NCBI GenBank assembly: GCA_021234155.1
Contig: JAJEKV010000010.1
Span: 11,738,359-11,802,358 of the forward strand
Reading direction: 5' to 3'
Length of the DNA: 64,000 nucleotides
Source of the DNA: Isoetes taiwanensis
Lineage: Eukaryota; Streptophyta; Lycopodiopsida; Isoetales; Isoetaceae
The translations under genes were made by a program, and so were the position numbers. The notes beneath the pieces are model-generated. The model saw nothing but the letters and a program-made list of their open reading frames with translations. It was not told the DNA's origin and made no database searches. The number at the start of each line of letters is the position of its first letter. Positions within the stretch are counted from its first letter, which is position 1. This document shows, piece after piece, positions 23,341-34,150 of the stretch.

Positions 23341-25099
23341 AACCACCATACTTTTCCCACTCTAACTAATGTTATCATTATTATTATTATTATTATTTTT
23401 TGGGGGGGTATATTCTATGTCATTACCACAATATATAGCAATTCCCAAATGTCCCTTGTAAGATCTATAATAGGGACATCTTGTAGAGCATCTGCCTAGC
23501 AGAAGGGATACAGTCCTCGGTGCTTCAGGCTCGGAACAAGGCATCATGAGCATGGAGGTTGGACACCCTATCCACCAGCATTCATGCCATGGCAGGAGAT
23601 GAACAAGGCTATTTCCATCTCTGCCCAAAAGCTGAGGAGACCGCCACCATTGACAAGACCAGTCAAAAGCCAGTTGCAGCTTCAAGCTCTTTAGAATAAG
23701 GTCAACATGCTAGAGACAGCCTCATCAGCAGTAGATACTGCAGTTGCTTCCCAGCTATAGAGGTTAGAGCATAGCTCTATTTCTAGGGAACTAGACGTGC
23801 AAGAGATACGACAAACATCACCTAGCAGGGTAAAGACCTCGAAGTAGATGCTCACGAGCAACTGCAGCAGTGCATGCATGAATTGGCAAGGCAACAATTC
23901 CTATAGCAAGAGCTGGCCTCTTGGCTTCATAGGAGGGAGACCCCACCATATGCTGCAGCTGTTGCTCGTACTCAAATGCCTATGGGTCGCCAGTACAGAC
24001 AGGCCACAACTGCTCTGTCATGATGACATATGTTGCTGCACCCCCAACGTATATCACAACTCGAATCCTGAAGATAGAAGCCAGCACCTGCAGAGACGAT
24101 CAACATTATCCCGAGGGTTAGAGAACACCGGGAGTTAAGACGAAGGAGCCACAATGCCGCGGTTCGAGGCCTACCAAAGGAAGCAGGGGAGAAAGTTATC
24201 AGATGGATCCAGAGCTTGGTCCTCTCGCATGACATTCTATACAGCCGTGCACATAGCATGCACAGATATGATCATATGCCGGACAACCTTGGAGGATATG
24301 AATTCATCCTCAATGGCTCCCATTTGGCAGCATCATTAAAGCCTGTCCTACCGTGGCTCTGCAATTCATCTCCTGTCTCAATTCGGAGATGGTATGCACA
24401 TGTGCAAATCACGGCAATGAGTCTGCATCTTTCCATAGGCAGATGGGTGTGCATGTAGCATTGCATATCTCATTCCAATGTGGGATTTATGTGGCGCAAG
24501 CAATATGCTATCTTGAGTTGTTCAAGTGCGATGGTATCTCAGAGTTTGCTGAGGAAGCAAGCATCAAGGTACTGCCTCAAGCTATGGCGATCTGCCGCTA
24601 TTTGCATCTATATGTACCCACGCTCTTGCAAATTCTATCGGATGAGCCACTGAGCTTGTTTTTTCTTCCAACAGGCCTTGAGGCACTTTGGCCCCATTGC
24701 TACGGTATAAGCCAGGCTAGGGAGAAGAACATTGTCCATAGTGACCATCTTCTGGAAGTAGACAATGTGTCAATCAAGGGTTGCCTCTGAAGGGCGAGAA
24801 ACTTGTCTCCTGCAATAAGATTTGATATGAGAACATGGACTTCACCCCCAATGGTTGAGCCCAGAAGACTTTCTGTACCTGTTCCAAGTCATTCCAGGTA
24901 GTGCGTATGGGACCCCAGACCTCGATTCCCTATAAAAGAATAGGCTCCACCAAGACCTTGAACAGGTGCGATTGGTGGGCCCAATCATATAACTTCGCTC
25001 TATGATTGTTGTTCTGCATTGCATATAGCACCTTACAAACCAATGCCACTCATAGATGGATGGAAACATTATTGCATAGTAGAGGGGAACTCCACTCCC

Positions 25100-25830
25100 A
25101 AATACTTGTACATGGATGACACTTCTATATTTTGACCTTGGTAACTGAAGGAGGGGGCCCTCAGTTGATGTAAGGATGATATGAGAAGCACCTTACTCTT
25201 GGCCAGATTGATGCTCATGTCAATCGCTTGCTAATATATCCAAGACATTGAGAATATACAACATGTCTGCTGTGATGTAAGCTAGGAGGTCCACATCATC
25301 AATATATATCAGCTGCTTGGTAATCTAATGCCGGAGGTGAGTTTTGTCGCCTCTATTTTCAATAAGCCGCTCTCCAACTGATCAATGTACAACACAAACA
25401 ATGTAGGAGAGAGAGGGCATCCTTGGTGGACCCTAATACTGCTATCGAGTAGCTAGCTTATCAATTGCAATTGACCGGAGCATATCTTCGACAACCTTGT
25501 ACATTGAATTCTGCAGACCTGGAGAGACCCCCAACACTTGCAATCTTGTCCATAGCTTTTCCTGAGGCATCGTATCAAAACCACCAAGCAGCAATACAGG
25601 TTCCGCCGACGGTTCCTGTTGTCTTCAACTCGGGTCTGCAATATAAAGATGTGATCAATGGTTGAGTGTCGCGGTCTGAACCTTGCTTGTGTGAGGGTTC
25701 GCACGTCTGCTGCCTCAACCCAGGCCATCAACTGCTGTTCGAGAATTTCGGGCAATTTTGCAAATATCGAACTGACCATAATTGTTCGGTAATTAGATGG
25801 GCAATGGGGGTCACCTACCTTATATATAGG
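25100..25830 (-). pseudogene. LINE reverse transcriptase remnant, copy 1
   Basis: The minus strand reads VSSIFAKLPEILEQQL, then FRPRHSTIDHIFIL (fingers and palm region). A short span lower it reads YIDDVDLLA, which holds the YxDD active-site motif. Then NLAKSKVLL and YKYLGVEF follow. The order matches LINE reverse transcriptases. Frameshifts break it, and a ~28-bp stretch near 25436-25463 interrupts the frame compared with copy 2. Confidence 0.85.
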
Positions 25831-26479
25831 ACAACTCGGCTAATGGTCCACTACGGGGAAAACCATCCTATAGCACTATATTGAACATGGCAGTTAGCAC
25901 CGGACTATGGATGGTGCTGCATACCATCAAGGTCTGGCGCTTCTCCATTGGCTAAACGTTGTAAGCCCTGGTCTACATCCGCCTTCGTGATTTCTAGATT
26001 CAGCTCTGCTATGGGGTAACACTGCTTCTATCCCATAAGGGTAAGGGTCATAGAGCTACTACAAGTATTGCCCCCATTGTTGGGGAATGATATTCCTTAT
26101 AAGCTTTTTCTTTGCCAGAAGTTCCTGGGATGATGGCCCAGAAGGAAAAACATTTCTTGTTGATAAGCCGATGTATCTGGCTTTCTTAGCCTTAAAGAAA
26201 TGGCGGTATTGTCTTGTCGCATGTGGGCGTAGAGCAGGGTCTGTGACCTATCAGAGCCAGCAGTTGTGTTCCTTGCACTCAGCATGAAACCATCGGTTAC
26301 GTGGGAAGGTGGTGGCCCCCCCGTGGTCCGTCGAGGGCAGTTTCTCCCAAAGCACCATTTTGCAGCAGACCTGAGGATGTCAATCAGCATGTCCCATGTT
26401 GCTCTAGCATAGAGAACTGCAAAATGTCTGCCAAGTCATCTATGATCATCCTTGTATAAGCCTCTGCGTGTTCATAGTC

Positions 26480-27270
26480 TAATCACAGTTGAGGCATATG
26501 AGGAGGTGCCGCACAGGAGGTTGGAACAACCTCCCGAGCCAGCTGGTTCGAGTCCGCCTCCTCATCTCTACTATTTGTTCCCACTCGGAAGTGCTTGATG
26601 ACATGTATATCCTGCTCAACCACCAACATATATTCCACCACACTAGAACTGCACACCGGGTTGCCCTGCCTGCAAATGTGCTTGCGAGAAGATGGCCACT
26701 ATGCCAGTCCATTGCAGATTACCAAGTCAAAGACACTGCAGAGTGCAGTTGCAACACATTGTCAGTGGAAGGATCAAATCTCATCGATTGTTCCGCACTG
26801 ATGTCTGCATTAAGTCTCCAATGAGTATGACTCTACCCAACTGCTCATGCTACTGTATATCATCACATAGATAGAGATAAGAATCCAACCTATCCACATC
26901 CAATTATGTGTGATAGAAGTTGCTCTCGACATGTAGCAAGTAGCAAACTGCCACAAAGAGAGGGCCGCTGTTGCAGTGCTGCACGCACACCCACAGATAT
27001 CGGTTGTGCTTGCTTGTCTTACACAGGAAGACTGACTATGCCAAGGCTGTCCGAAAGTAGCAGGAGAACCCCCTGTGTCCCCGCTTTCCTGTGCACTCAT
27101 TGAAGACGGAGTAGCACTGTATCCTGGCAAGTCGGGGAACCTGTGTCCTACATGGCTTCCATGTTTCCATGAGGAATATGAGGTTTATATCAGTGGCAAC
27201 TATATTGAGACTATCTCCCTTCTGCCATAGGAAGCCCAAACAATTCCAGGAGTCCATGCAGAGGCACAAT
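26480..27270 (-). pseudogene. LINE AP-endonuclease remnant, copy 1
   Basis: The minus strand opens MDSWNCLGFLW (the SWNxxG start of LINE endonucleases), followed by IFLMETW with the catalytic-type Glu. Further on come RVILIGDL, frameshifted before the expected Asn, and finally SVVEYMLVVEQDIHVIKHF, matching the C-terminal part of the domain. At least two frameshifts make it inactive. Confidence 0.75.
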
Positions 27271-27492
27271 ACCTATTTGATTAGGATTTGCAACTGCAGA
27301 TTCGATAGTGGTTGCACAAGGCAGGGCGGTAGAGGTCGAATCAGCATGCAGCGTGCATGCAGCAGCAGGTGAGACAACTAAAGCAGGGTGTGCACTTGTA
27401 GTAGGTGAAGCTGAAGCAGGATCAATGGCCGGAGTAGGTAAAGCAGGGTCATGGTCCGAAGCGACTGGGTTTGCAGCACTCGATCTTGCCAT
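27271..27492 (-). other. Pro/Ala/Ser-rich linker upstream of LINE endonuclease
   Basis: An open minus frame of low-complexity sequence (repeated ALPTPAIDPASASPTT-type stretches) leads into the endonuclease. It resembles the disordered N-terminus of an ORF2 or the end of ORF1. It is conserved but altered in copy 2 (60023-60229). Confidence 0.45.
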
Positions 27493-28088
27493 GGATTAGT
27501 CCTCCAGCTCCTCTCTGTCTGCGGACGCCCTTGACTTTGTCTAACTCATGCCTGCAGTCTTCTTATTGTGCAGGGGTTAGATCTCGGTCAATATACATGG
27601 CAGTTCCCTTTCAACTACGTATGTTGATGCAAGACGGCAGTGAATATGACCCTGACCGAGAATATGACCATCTAGGAGTGGTCAGGATGCGGGGCTCCAT
27701 GGCAGCTCGCCCTAACAATGTATATGGGCGTCATCCGCGCAAGGATCATCGTCTGAAGCCAATGGATGAAGTTCTCCTCTGCCTCTTCTATCAGGTCACG
27801 CATCCACCAGATTATGGCTCCTACGTCTCCCCTCTTGGAGCCCTTTGATGGCCGAGTAAATGCTAGCTGTCGCGGCAGATGCTAGTTGCGGTTGCTGGGG
27901 CGTGGGTTGTGGCATGCAGTGGGGTGGTGGTGGTATAGGGTGACTTGGTGGTGCAGCGGTGGATAATGTTGTGCAGGCTATTGGGCGTGTGGTACTGTCG
28001 TGACCTGTGATGTGATCTCTTCTTTTTGAAGTCGGGAGCTCAGCTCCCGCTAGAATTGCTGTTGCCTTCTCAATTCATACATGCACTG

Positions 28089-28410
28089 GGGTGAAAGCAT
28101 GCTAGGGTGTACCATCTAAAGTTCTTTTTAGGGAGTGCAAAACTACCCAAAAAAGTACCCAGCACTGGGTACTGGAAACTTCCATAAATGTCTCAATAAA
28201 CAATAAGTTTGAGAGTTGATTCATTCATTTTAGTCTCTAATAGTATTGTTATCCTCTATTACTATAGATTGACATGTTATTGACCTTCAATTCAAAATTT
28301 TTGGATTGATTTTAATGGGAAGAAAAAACAGAAAGTACCAGTTTTAAAAGTACCCAGTGTAGGTACTTTTGAGGGTTCCAAAAGTGGTACACCGTAGCAT
28401 GCTTTCACCC
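28089..28410. mobile_element. MITE, 322 bp, present only in copy 1
   Basis: GGGTGAAAGCATGCTA at the left (28089) is inverted at the right (ending 28410), with 25 of the first 26 bp matching. The element is flanked by ACTG (28085-28088 and 28411-28414). Copy 2 has the empty site 'catgcactgctgcag', which proves the insertion and gives a 4-bp duplication. Inside are further inverted words (agtacccag / ctgggtact). The superfamily is unclear; a 4-bp TSD fits none of the common plant MITE groups well. Confidence 0.9.
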
Positions 28411-28639
28411 ACTGCTGCAGTTTCTCATGAGTCTCTACATGGAGGCCCTTGCCTTGTTGGGCCATGGCTGCTAGCAGCTCCCAATCTCGAGCAGTGAATC
28501 TGTGCTCGAGTTTCTACAAGTGGATGTCTAGTGCAAGGTTCTGCTAATGAGGGCACTTCCCGTGCCTTGACCCTACTCTAGAAGGCTCTCAGCTGTGACT
28601 GGCTCTCCTCAAAGACGGCCTGGACACCTCGCATCATGG

Positions 28640-29020
28640 TGCCAGTCTCAGCCTCTAATCGAAAGTGGGTGGTTGTCAGCATCTCCTGCTTAGCACGCTG
28701 CCTGCCCTGTGTCATGGCTTCTATGGTGATGGACAGGGAGTCCACGCGAGCCCATAGGTCGGTGAGACTCTGCTTGTCTTGCTACCTTTTGAAGTGTGCC
28801 AAGCAAATGCTATCTTCCATCTACTATATGGGGGTCTCCATCTCTGCAATCTGTTGTTTCTCCATTGCCAACTGTCTTCTGAGCACTTGGGATACCGAGG
28901 ACTGCATCTTTTCTATTAGACCTGCAATTCGGGTGATGTTACTCTCTATTCTCGATTCCAGTTGTTTCAAGGCCTCCCTCGGCGCCCATTGATTGGGCCT
29001 TCGCCCGTGCATTCCGTCTC
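28640..29020 (-). pseudogene. LINE ORF1-like coiled-coil remnant, copy 1
   Basis: The minus strand encodes a heptad-like helix (ALKQLESRIESNITRIAGLI, then QLAMEKQQIAEMETPI), which continues with stops into further helical sequence (LWARVDSLSITIEAM). A coiled coil upstream of the endonuclease is what LINE ORF1 proteins have. No RRM or zinc knuckle was recognised. Confidence 0.5.
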
Positions 29021-29329
29021 ATAGAAGAGGATTCTCTCTTGTTTTTGCCGCCTGGTCTGGGCCGTTTTCGCGGTGCCCAAGCACTTGGTCCTCCCAGGAG
29101 AGCTCGTCATGTGGGGGGTGGTCAGGTTGTCGGTGTTCCTGGATATGAAGCTGGGTCAAGGGGGTATGGCATCTAGATCGAGAATCGGTGGCATGGGGTC
29201 GCGTCAAAGGGGTTGGGCATCGAGATTGAGATCAGGGTAGGGGGTTCCATAAGTGGACATGGTTGTTTGCGGTGCGGGAGATGAGATCCAGGTAGAGACT
29301 AGGGCAAAGAAGAAATTTACTCGAGAATG

Positions 29330-29380
29330 TTTTGGTCACTCAGAATCCAAAACGGGGCGCAAAAATGACGCATGCACAAC
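29330..29380 (+). repeat. Single copy of the 'ttttggtcactcagaatcc' unit
   Basis: Matches the units of the array at 30870-31140 ('ttttgg...ctcagaatcc...caaaaatga...gcacaac'). It lies at the presumed 5' border of the LINE and recurs at 62687-62745 in copy 2. Confidence 0.55.
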
Positions 29381-29389
29381 ATTTGTGCT

Positions 29390-30840
29390 TGCCTAACAGT
29401 TTGGTCTTAGATGTCATGATGTATATATTTCCCTCCTGCATATGTTATCAGATCTTTTGAGTTGCAATTGAATGGTCTTCCATGTGTTGGCCACATTTTA
29501 GCAAAGCTTGATGGTTCTTGTTGTAGTCTTTTACATTTGGTGACTAAATGGAAGGTATCTCACAACTTCACTGCATTCTATTGACTATTTGTTTTTCTAT
29601 CCTTGATGGCGAAAAGAATAGTAGAGGCCGGTCATGATCTATATCCATGTAATTGTTCTCTCTGATTATTTCAATAGTTTGACTCATTTGTTTGTTGATA
29701 GATGCATCTAATTTTTTGCGCCATATATGTAGGAATAAGCACATTGTTTTATTTGTTGGCTTCTTTTTGTCCCATCTGTCTACTTTTCTTCTTGTTTGTC
29801 TAGTATAATCATTACTGCAAAGGTTTTTTTCTTGAAAATTTTTCGAGGCACGGATTTTTTAATCCTAGTACTAATGGTTATACTAGGCCATTATATGGGT
29901 CCCATGGCCTCTTGGTCTTTGTGGACATTAAAAAATCTATTTAATTCTATTCTATTCTTTCATTGTCCGACTTTGCGTCTCTAATACCCTTTGCCTTGTT
30001 CACTTTGGCTCCTGTAATCGACTTGATCTTGGTTCCTTTGTTTGTCTTTATCCTATTAATTCCTCTACTCCATTGATTGCATTGTTCCACTTGTCTCCTT
30101 CACTCAATTCACTTCATTTGCTCCACGTATTCCAGTAGTTCCTCTTATGTCTATTATTTTTCTTTTATGCATTAACCTCTGGAGTCTCCCTGTTTCTTTC
30201 ATGTTTGTTTTCTTTGTGCTAATTGTCCTAGTCGGGCCGTTAGCCCTATATATCGGTTGCTTTATTCTATTTTTCTCCTAACAAGTATTTCTTCAGTCCT
30301 TTGGTTACGTTTCCTCCATTTGCACCATGGAATCCAGTAGTTCCACAAGCCTTACAGTCTAAGTTATTCTTAATTGCGCCTCTCAACTTGTTTTGCCATC
30401 TACTCCTTTTTAGTCCTATTTGTGCCGTTGGTTCCCTTTTTACCCTTTTCCCCTAGTCGTCCTAGTTTGCTCCATTCATTTAGCCTAGTTCGTCTGCCCT
30501 ATCCTTGTTGATCCTCCCCCATTCTTTTTACCTCCTTTTTACTTTCTTCCTACACTCCATCAGTTCCTTTTCCCATTGTCCACCTCTTTCTTCTTGATAT
30601 AGTCCCATGTTCTCAGAGATATTTGAACTTATCTTCCAATTTAATTTTTTAGGTTGTATGTCCTTTGCCCAACGTCCTTCTATATGTTTTATTTAAATCT
30701 TATTCATATTTGTATCCATTTCTTGACTTAGGCATCACATATAGCATCTTTATTTTGCTCCTTCCTTATGGTATCTTTGGAGGCGATTTATAGTTCTACT
30801 ATCATTTTTTTTTCTTAGGGTAGCGGTATTATGCTGATGT
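29390..30840 (+). other. Pyrimidine-rich, non-coding stretch
   Basis: Strongly T/C-biased on the plus strand from about 29980 to 30600, with recurring phrases such as 'ccagtagttcc' and 'tttgctcca'/'tttgcacca'. No conserved frame. Repeated at 62750-64000. Confidence 0.6.
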
Positions 30841-30869
30841 GCATATTTTGATGGCGTGCTCGTGGGTCT

Positions 30870-31140
30870 GGGGACAAGACCCTAGTGAGAGAATAGGATA
30901 TGGGAGAAGTGCTGCTCATAGGACATTTTGGACCCTCAGAATCCGAAATGGGAATTCAAAAATGAGATATGCACAACATTTTGGGGGTCTGGGAGCAAAA
31001 TCTTAGTGAGATAATAGGCAGGAGGAAAATGTTGCTCATAAAATGTTTTGGGCGATCAGAACCCAAAATGGGGACTCAAAAATGACGACGCCACAACGTT
31101 TTGGGTCTGGGAGCAAAACCCTAGTGAGAGAATATCGGCA
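30870..31140 (+). repeat. Tandem ~115-bp repeat, 2-3 imperfect units
   Basis: Units share 'gtctgggagcaaaaccctagtgagagaata', 'attttgg..ctcagaatccgaaatggg' and 'caaaaatga'. One isolated unit lies at 29330-29380. The array could be promoter monomers or the 5' region of a retroelement, split from the LINE by the pyrimidine-rich stretch. Confidence 0.6.
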
Positions 31141-31176
31141 AAACTCTAACCCTAGAGAGAAGAGAGAGAGTGTTCC

Positions 31177-32802
31177 TGTGACGTTCCCCTAAAATATACG
31201 CTATAAATAATTATATAATTGGTTACGCCATCGCACAAAGTCCACTTTAGTAGCCTTGTACACCATAGTTAGTGGAAATGGGAGCATGACTAAGTTATTC
31301 ATATAACTTAGCCAACCTTATGCATGGGGCCATTTCCACATGGCCTCACCCTATTGGGCACTCGCCACATGGGAGCAACCCATTGGAGCCATGTGGCATA
31401 AGATGCAACCCTAACCTATAAATGGCCAAACCCTAACCCTAGGCCATTTTTTTCTGGCCCAACAACTGGGAACCTTGTTCGCTACTGGAAACTCCGCTTT
31501 GAGAACCGTCGCCAGAAGCACAAAGATAGCACAAAGAACCCCTAGAGTGTGAGCACATCAGTAGGAGTGGGAGCTACTTCGAACACCTTGAAGGCCATGG
31601 AGACGCCGGGAACAGGAGGGAGTTCTTCAGGAGCAAGTATTTGGAGTTAGTTTCCTTTGTAGAACATCTGGAAGTTAGGATGCTATATGAGTTAGCATTA
31701 TCTCTAGTAGAGCCATTCTAGAGCCCTCAGTTTAGATCTCGAACCCTAATCAATGAACCCTAACTATAAGTTAGATGCATGTGATTAGGTTTAGATATTA
31801 TTCTCATTATTATCATGTTACGTGGATATGTCATGTTTGCTCATCTTGTATGGGGAAGGGGGGTAGAAACCTATTAGCCACTATTAGATGATGCTTCTAG
31901 TTAGACCCCTTAGTTCATGTTTATATTGCGGCCTGTGCACAAGAGCCCACCCGGCTATGGGGACTGTGGATTGACTGAGCACTACATAACGAGGCTAGTG
32001 GCCAAATGGATGGGGGGTCCTTGCTGAGCGTGGTTACTGGGGACCCATAGTAAGCTAGGTCTATGGCCGGCCACTTCGTGTGGGCCAGGCATGAGTCCGA
32101 CACTCTCTGGATCAATGGTGCCACTCTGATCCTCAGGAGTTGAGGTGTTGGCCCGGCTCCTATTTGGGGAGGGTTTAGGGGAAGAATCGCAAGGCCGCCA
32201 CGATTCTCTAGTCTGCCCATTGAACCACTAGCCCCCGAGAAGGGAAGATGGAACTCTTCCCGCCTCATCGAGCCCGGGAGATGCAACCCGAGTAGCCTCA
32301 AGGGTAATACCCGAGACCTACGTGATCCGGGGGCTGCCACGCCGTAGCACGATCTAGCCATTCTGCAAAATGTGCACAGGAGGGGCGGATGGAGTGGTCA
32401 ACCCTAGTCATTGTCTATAGCCAGCCCCACCATTGTTTATACCTTGGTCCGCTCTATCTTGTAGCCCAGCCGTCAGTCTACCTCCTTACTAGTCTGAGCC
32501 TGGGTAGGAGCTCTCATGTTTTATGGCATATTGATATCTCTGTCGTATCTATGGATGTATGGACGTGCTACCCTTCGAGGTAGTTAGATGTATTGTTGTT
32601 GTTAGTGCTGACATTGTTTATGCTTCCTCTGTTATAGGAGCCCATATGGGAAGGGCGTCAAGGCACCTTCGTGTCCCCTTCCCGCTTTAGGGACATCCTG
32701 GAGTGCGGGATAGACGGAGGGCCCATGCGGCCACAATGCTGGATAAGGGATTTCCTACGAGGTGTACGGCCAAGCGCCGTATATTTAGTAGGGAGCGTCA
32801 CA
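31177..32802. mobile_element. Solo LTR, 1.6 kb
   Basis: It begins TGTGACGTTCCCC and ends GGGAGCGTCACA, an inverted terminal repeat in TG...CA form. Likely target duplications are GTTCC (31172-31176) and GTTCT (32803-32807), differing by one base. TATAAAT at 31417 with a telo-box AAACCCTAA just after it (31428) looks like the LTR promoter. No internal retroelement genes adjoin it, so it appears to be a solo LTR. A 146-codon minus frame inside (31921-32361) is incidental. Confidence 0.7.
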
Positions 32803-32861
32803 GTTCTCTGGCGTTAGAGAGAAGGTGGGCAGGTGCTAGAGAGAGAAAGGGGAAAATGTGT

Positions 32862-33007
32862 ATCAAGAACTCGAATAGGATTGAAGCTGGGGAACCAATT
32901 GAATTTGTTGGCGGTGCGAAAGGCACGGCTTCGAATCAAGAACTCGAATAGGATTGAAGCTGGGGAACCAATTGAATTTGTTGGCGGTGCGAAAGGCACG
33001 ACTTCGA
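32862..33007 (+). repeat. 73-bp tandem duplication
   Basis: Two adjacent 73-bp units (32862-32934, 32935-33007) differ by one base (cacggctt / cacgactt). As 73 is not a multiple of three, it would shift any reading frame. It lies just beyond the solo LTR. Confidence 0.95.
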
Positions 33008-33029
33008 ATCCGGAAACCAGAGAAAGAGC

Positions 33030-33392
33030 ATGGAGTTCTCGAAATTTTTTATTATTTTCATTTTCTTTGTTCTTCTTTTCTCCCCGACAACCAACGATGG
33101 GGGAATCACTAGAGAATATTCTCGTAGAATCAAGACCTATAGCTTAGATATTTACCAAAATACAAATCGTTCGAGGGTAATTTCGAAAACTTGTAGGGTC
33201 CATAAAATTTGGACTGTTATTCGTGCTTCTTCTTATGTGCGTTTATGCTTTCGGAGGCCAGAGGCAGAGAATTCAAGTGCGAATCTTTTCGGCGACCAGA
33301 GACAAAGAATTCAGGTTCTCTCAAATAGAACACAGAGAATGTTCAGGTCAGATAGATGCAATGTCAGATCGCAATTTGTTCAGCATGTATAA
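33030..33392 (+). other. Unrecognised ORF with hydrophobic N-terminus
   Basis: A 120-codon frame starts MEFSKFFIIFIFFVLLFS, which looks like a signal peptide, but the remainder is basic, repetitive sequence ('cggaggccagaggcagagaatt', 'cggcgaccagagacaaagaatt') without a known fold. The local words 'ttcaggtc' and 'gaattcag' recur. It might be a 5' exon or UTR; no function is proposed. Confidence 0.2.
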
Positions 33393-33499
33393 ATGTTTTG
33401 GATTTAGAGTTTTTGTCTTCCTTTTAAGTGCAAGAGCACACTTGGAGGCAATTGGAAGCCTCCAATATTTGCTGCATCTTAACTGAAAAATAATAAATC

Positions 33500-34150
33500 A
33501 TCATATTTATCAAGCAATGAAAATAATAAACGAAAACATCAGCTTATTTCTTGGAAAGGAACCAAGGTATCTAACCCATTTAAGGAGAGCTCAGAGACGA
33601 AGTATGGCTTTGATAAGCAAGTACATTTACAAAAAGCATTTTTGTTTGTTTTTAACACTTCCTGCGGAAGGAGCTTTCTTTACTAACTGTTTTGAAGAAA
33701 TACTATGCATCATTTGGTCTATGACAATTGCCACACACGTATATAGTTGCTGTTCCTTAAACCCAGTTCCTTGGACACTTTTGCAACCTGCTAGCGTACC
33801 AAAATAGTGCATGCATTGAATACTATGATCATGGTAATTGTGTCTGGTACTATGCCCTTCTCTTGCATTTCTTCAAGAAATTTGCAGAATTTCACTGAAA
33901 ATTCAGTTTGTACATAGCTTGCCATCCAATATATACATCCGCCTTTTGTGTTTTCTCAAATACATCCTGGCATTCTCCCTGGCACTGCACTTGGTACACA
34001 TATTAATGAGGACATTTCCGTCAACAACCTCTGCAATTCTTTGATGGTGTACAAATGTTTTGGATTAGTTTTTGTGATCCTCTTGAAGTACCAGTACTCC
34101 GCAGGCTTGCAGGGCTTTCATGAACCTCTTATACTCGCAACACGTCAATC
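33500..34150 (-). pseudogene. Pentatricopeptide repeat (PPR) protein pseudogene fragment
   Basis: Minus-strand frames give PPR-style units in order: FMKALQACGVLVLQ, then GNVLINMCTKCSARENARMY (compare the usual NxLIDMYxKCGxxxxA), ADVYIGWQAM, KFCKFLEEMQEKGIVPDTIT, and YTCVAIVIDQMMHSISSKQL. In-frame stops and frameshifts separate them, so the copy is dead. PPR proteins act in organelle RNA processing and editing. The next stretch up to 34700 on this strand (LFDAAAELYQIELQQFRKQ) is not PPR and is unrecognised. Confidence 0.75.

Larger units (their letters stand above)
23377..29300 (-). mobile_element. Decayed non-LTR retrotransposon (LINE), copy 1
   Basis: Minus-strand pieces appear in LINE order: a coiled-coil ORF1-like region (about 29000-28640), AP-endonuclease (27270-26480) and reverse transcriptase (25830-25100). 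The (AAT)n tract on the minus strand at 23377-23397 may be its 3' tail. All reading frames are broken by stops and frameshifts that are largely shared with copy 2, so decay came before the duplication. Borders are approximate. Confidence 0.75.
23077..30621 (+). repeat. Large duplicated segment, copy 1 (>7.5 kb)
   Basis: From 'atggacacttagacataact' onward this region matches 55807-64000, almost without change over long stretches (for example 24100-25430). It holds a TATA-like promoter, a 5S-like piece, a decayed LINE on the minus strand and a pyrimidine-rich tract. Copy 1 alone has a 322-bp MITE (28089-28410) and about 28 extra bases near 25436-25463. Copy 2 alone has inserts of 727 and 208 bp, about 47 bp at 55963-56010 and about 21 bp near 63557. 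The true right end is unknown because copy 2 leaves the window. Confidence 0.93.

Noticed and set aside
23488..23535. tRNA-derived SINE head ('gtagagcatctgcctagcagaagg')
   Set aside because: The words recall a tRNA D-arm and anticodon region, but there is no proper B box and the anticodon stem does not pair. Left unassigned.
24353..24790. 145-codon plus-strand ORF conserved in both large copies (also 57128-57565)
   Set aside because: Conservation follows from the segmental duplication; it runs antisense to the LINE and has no family features.
26504..26572. tRNA-like sequence (GAGGAGG...GGTTCGAGTCC...CCTCCTC)
   Set aside because: Acceptor-like ends and a B-box-like word are present, but the T stem is mismatched and no D-arm or anticodon arm forms. 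It lies within the dead LINE endonuclease.
31921..32361. 146-codon minus-strand ORF as a gene
   Set aside because: It lies wholly inside the solo LTR and has no recognisable domain.
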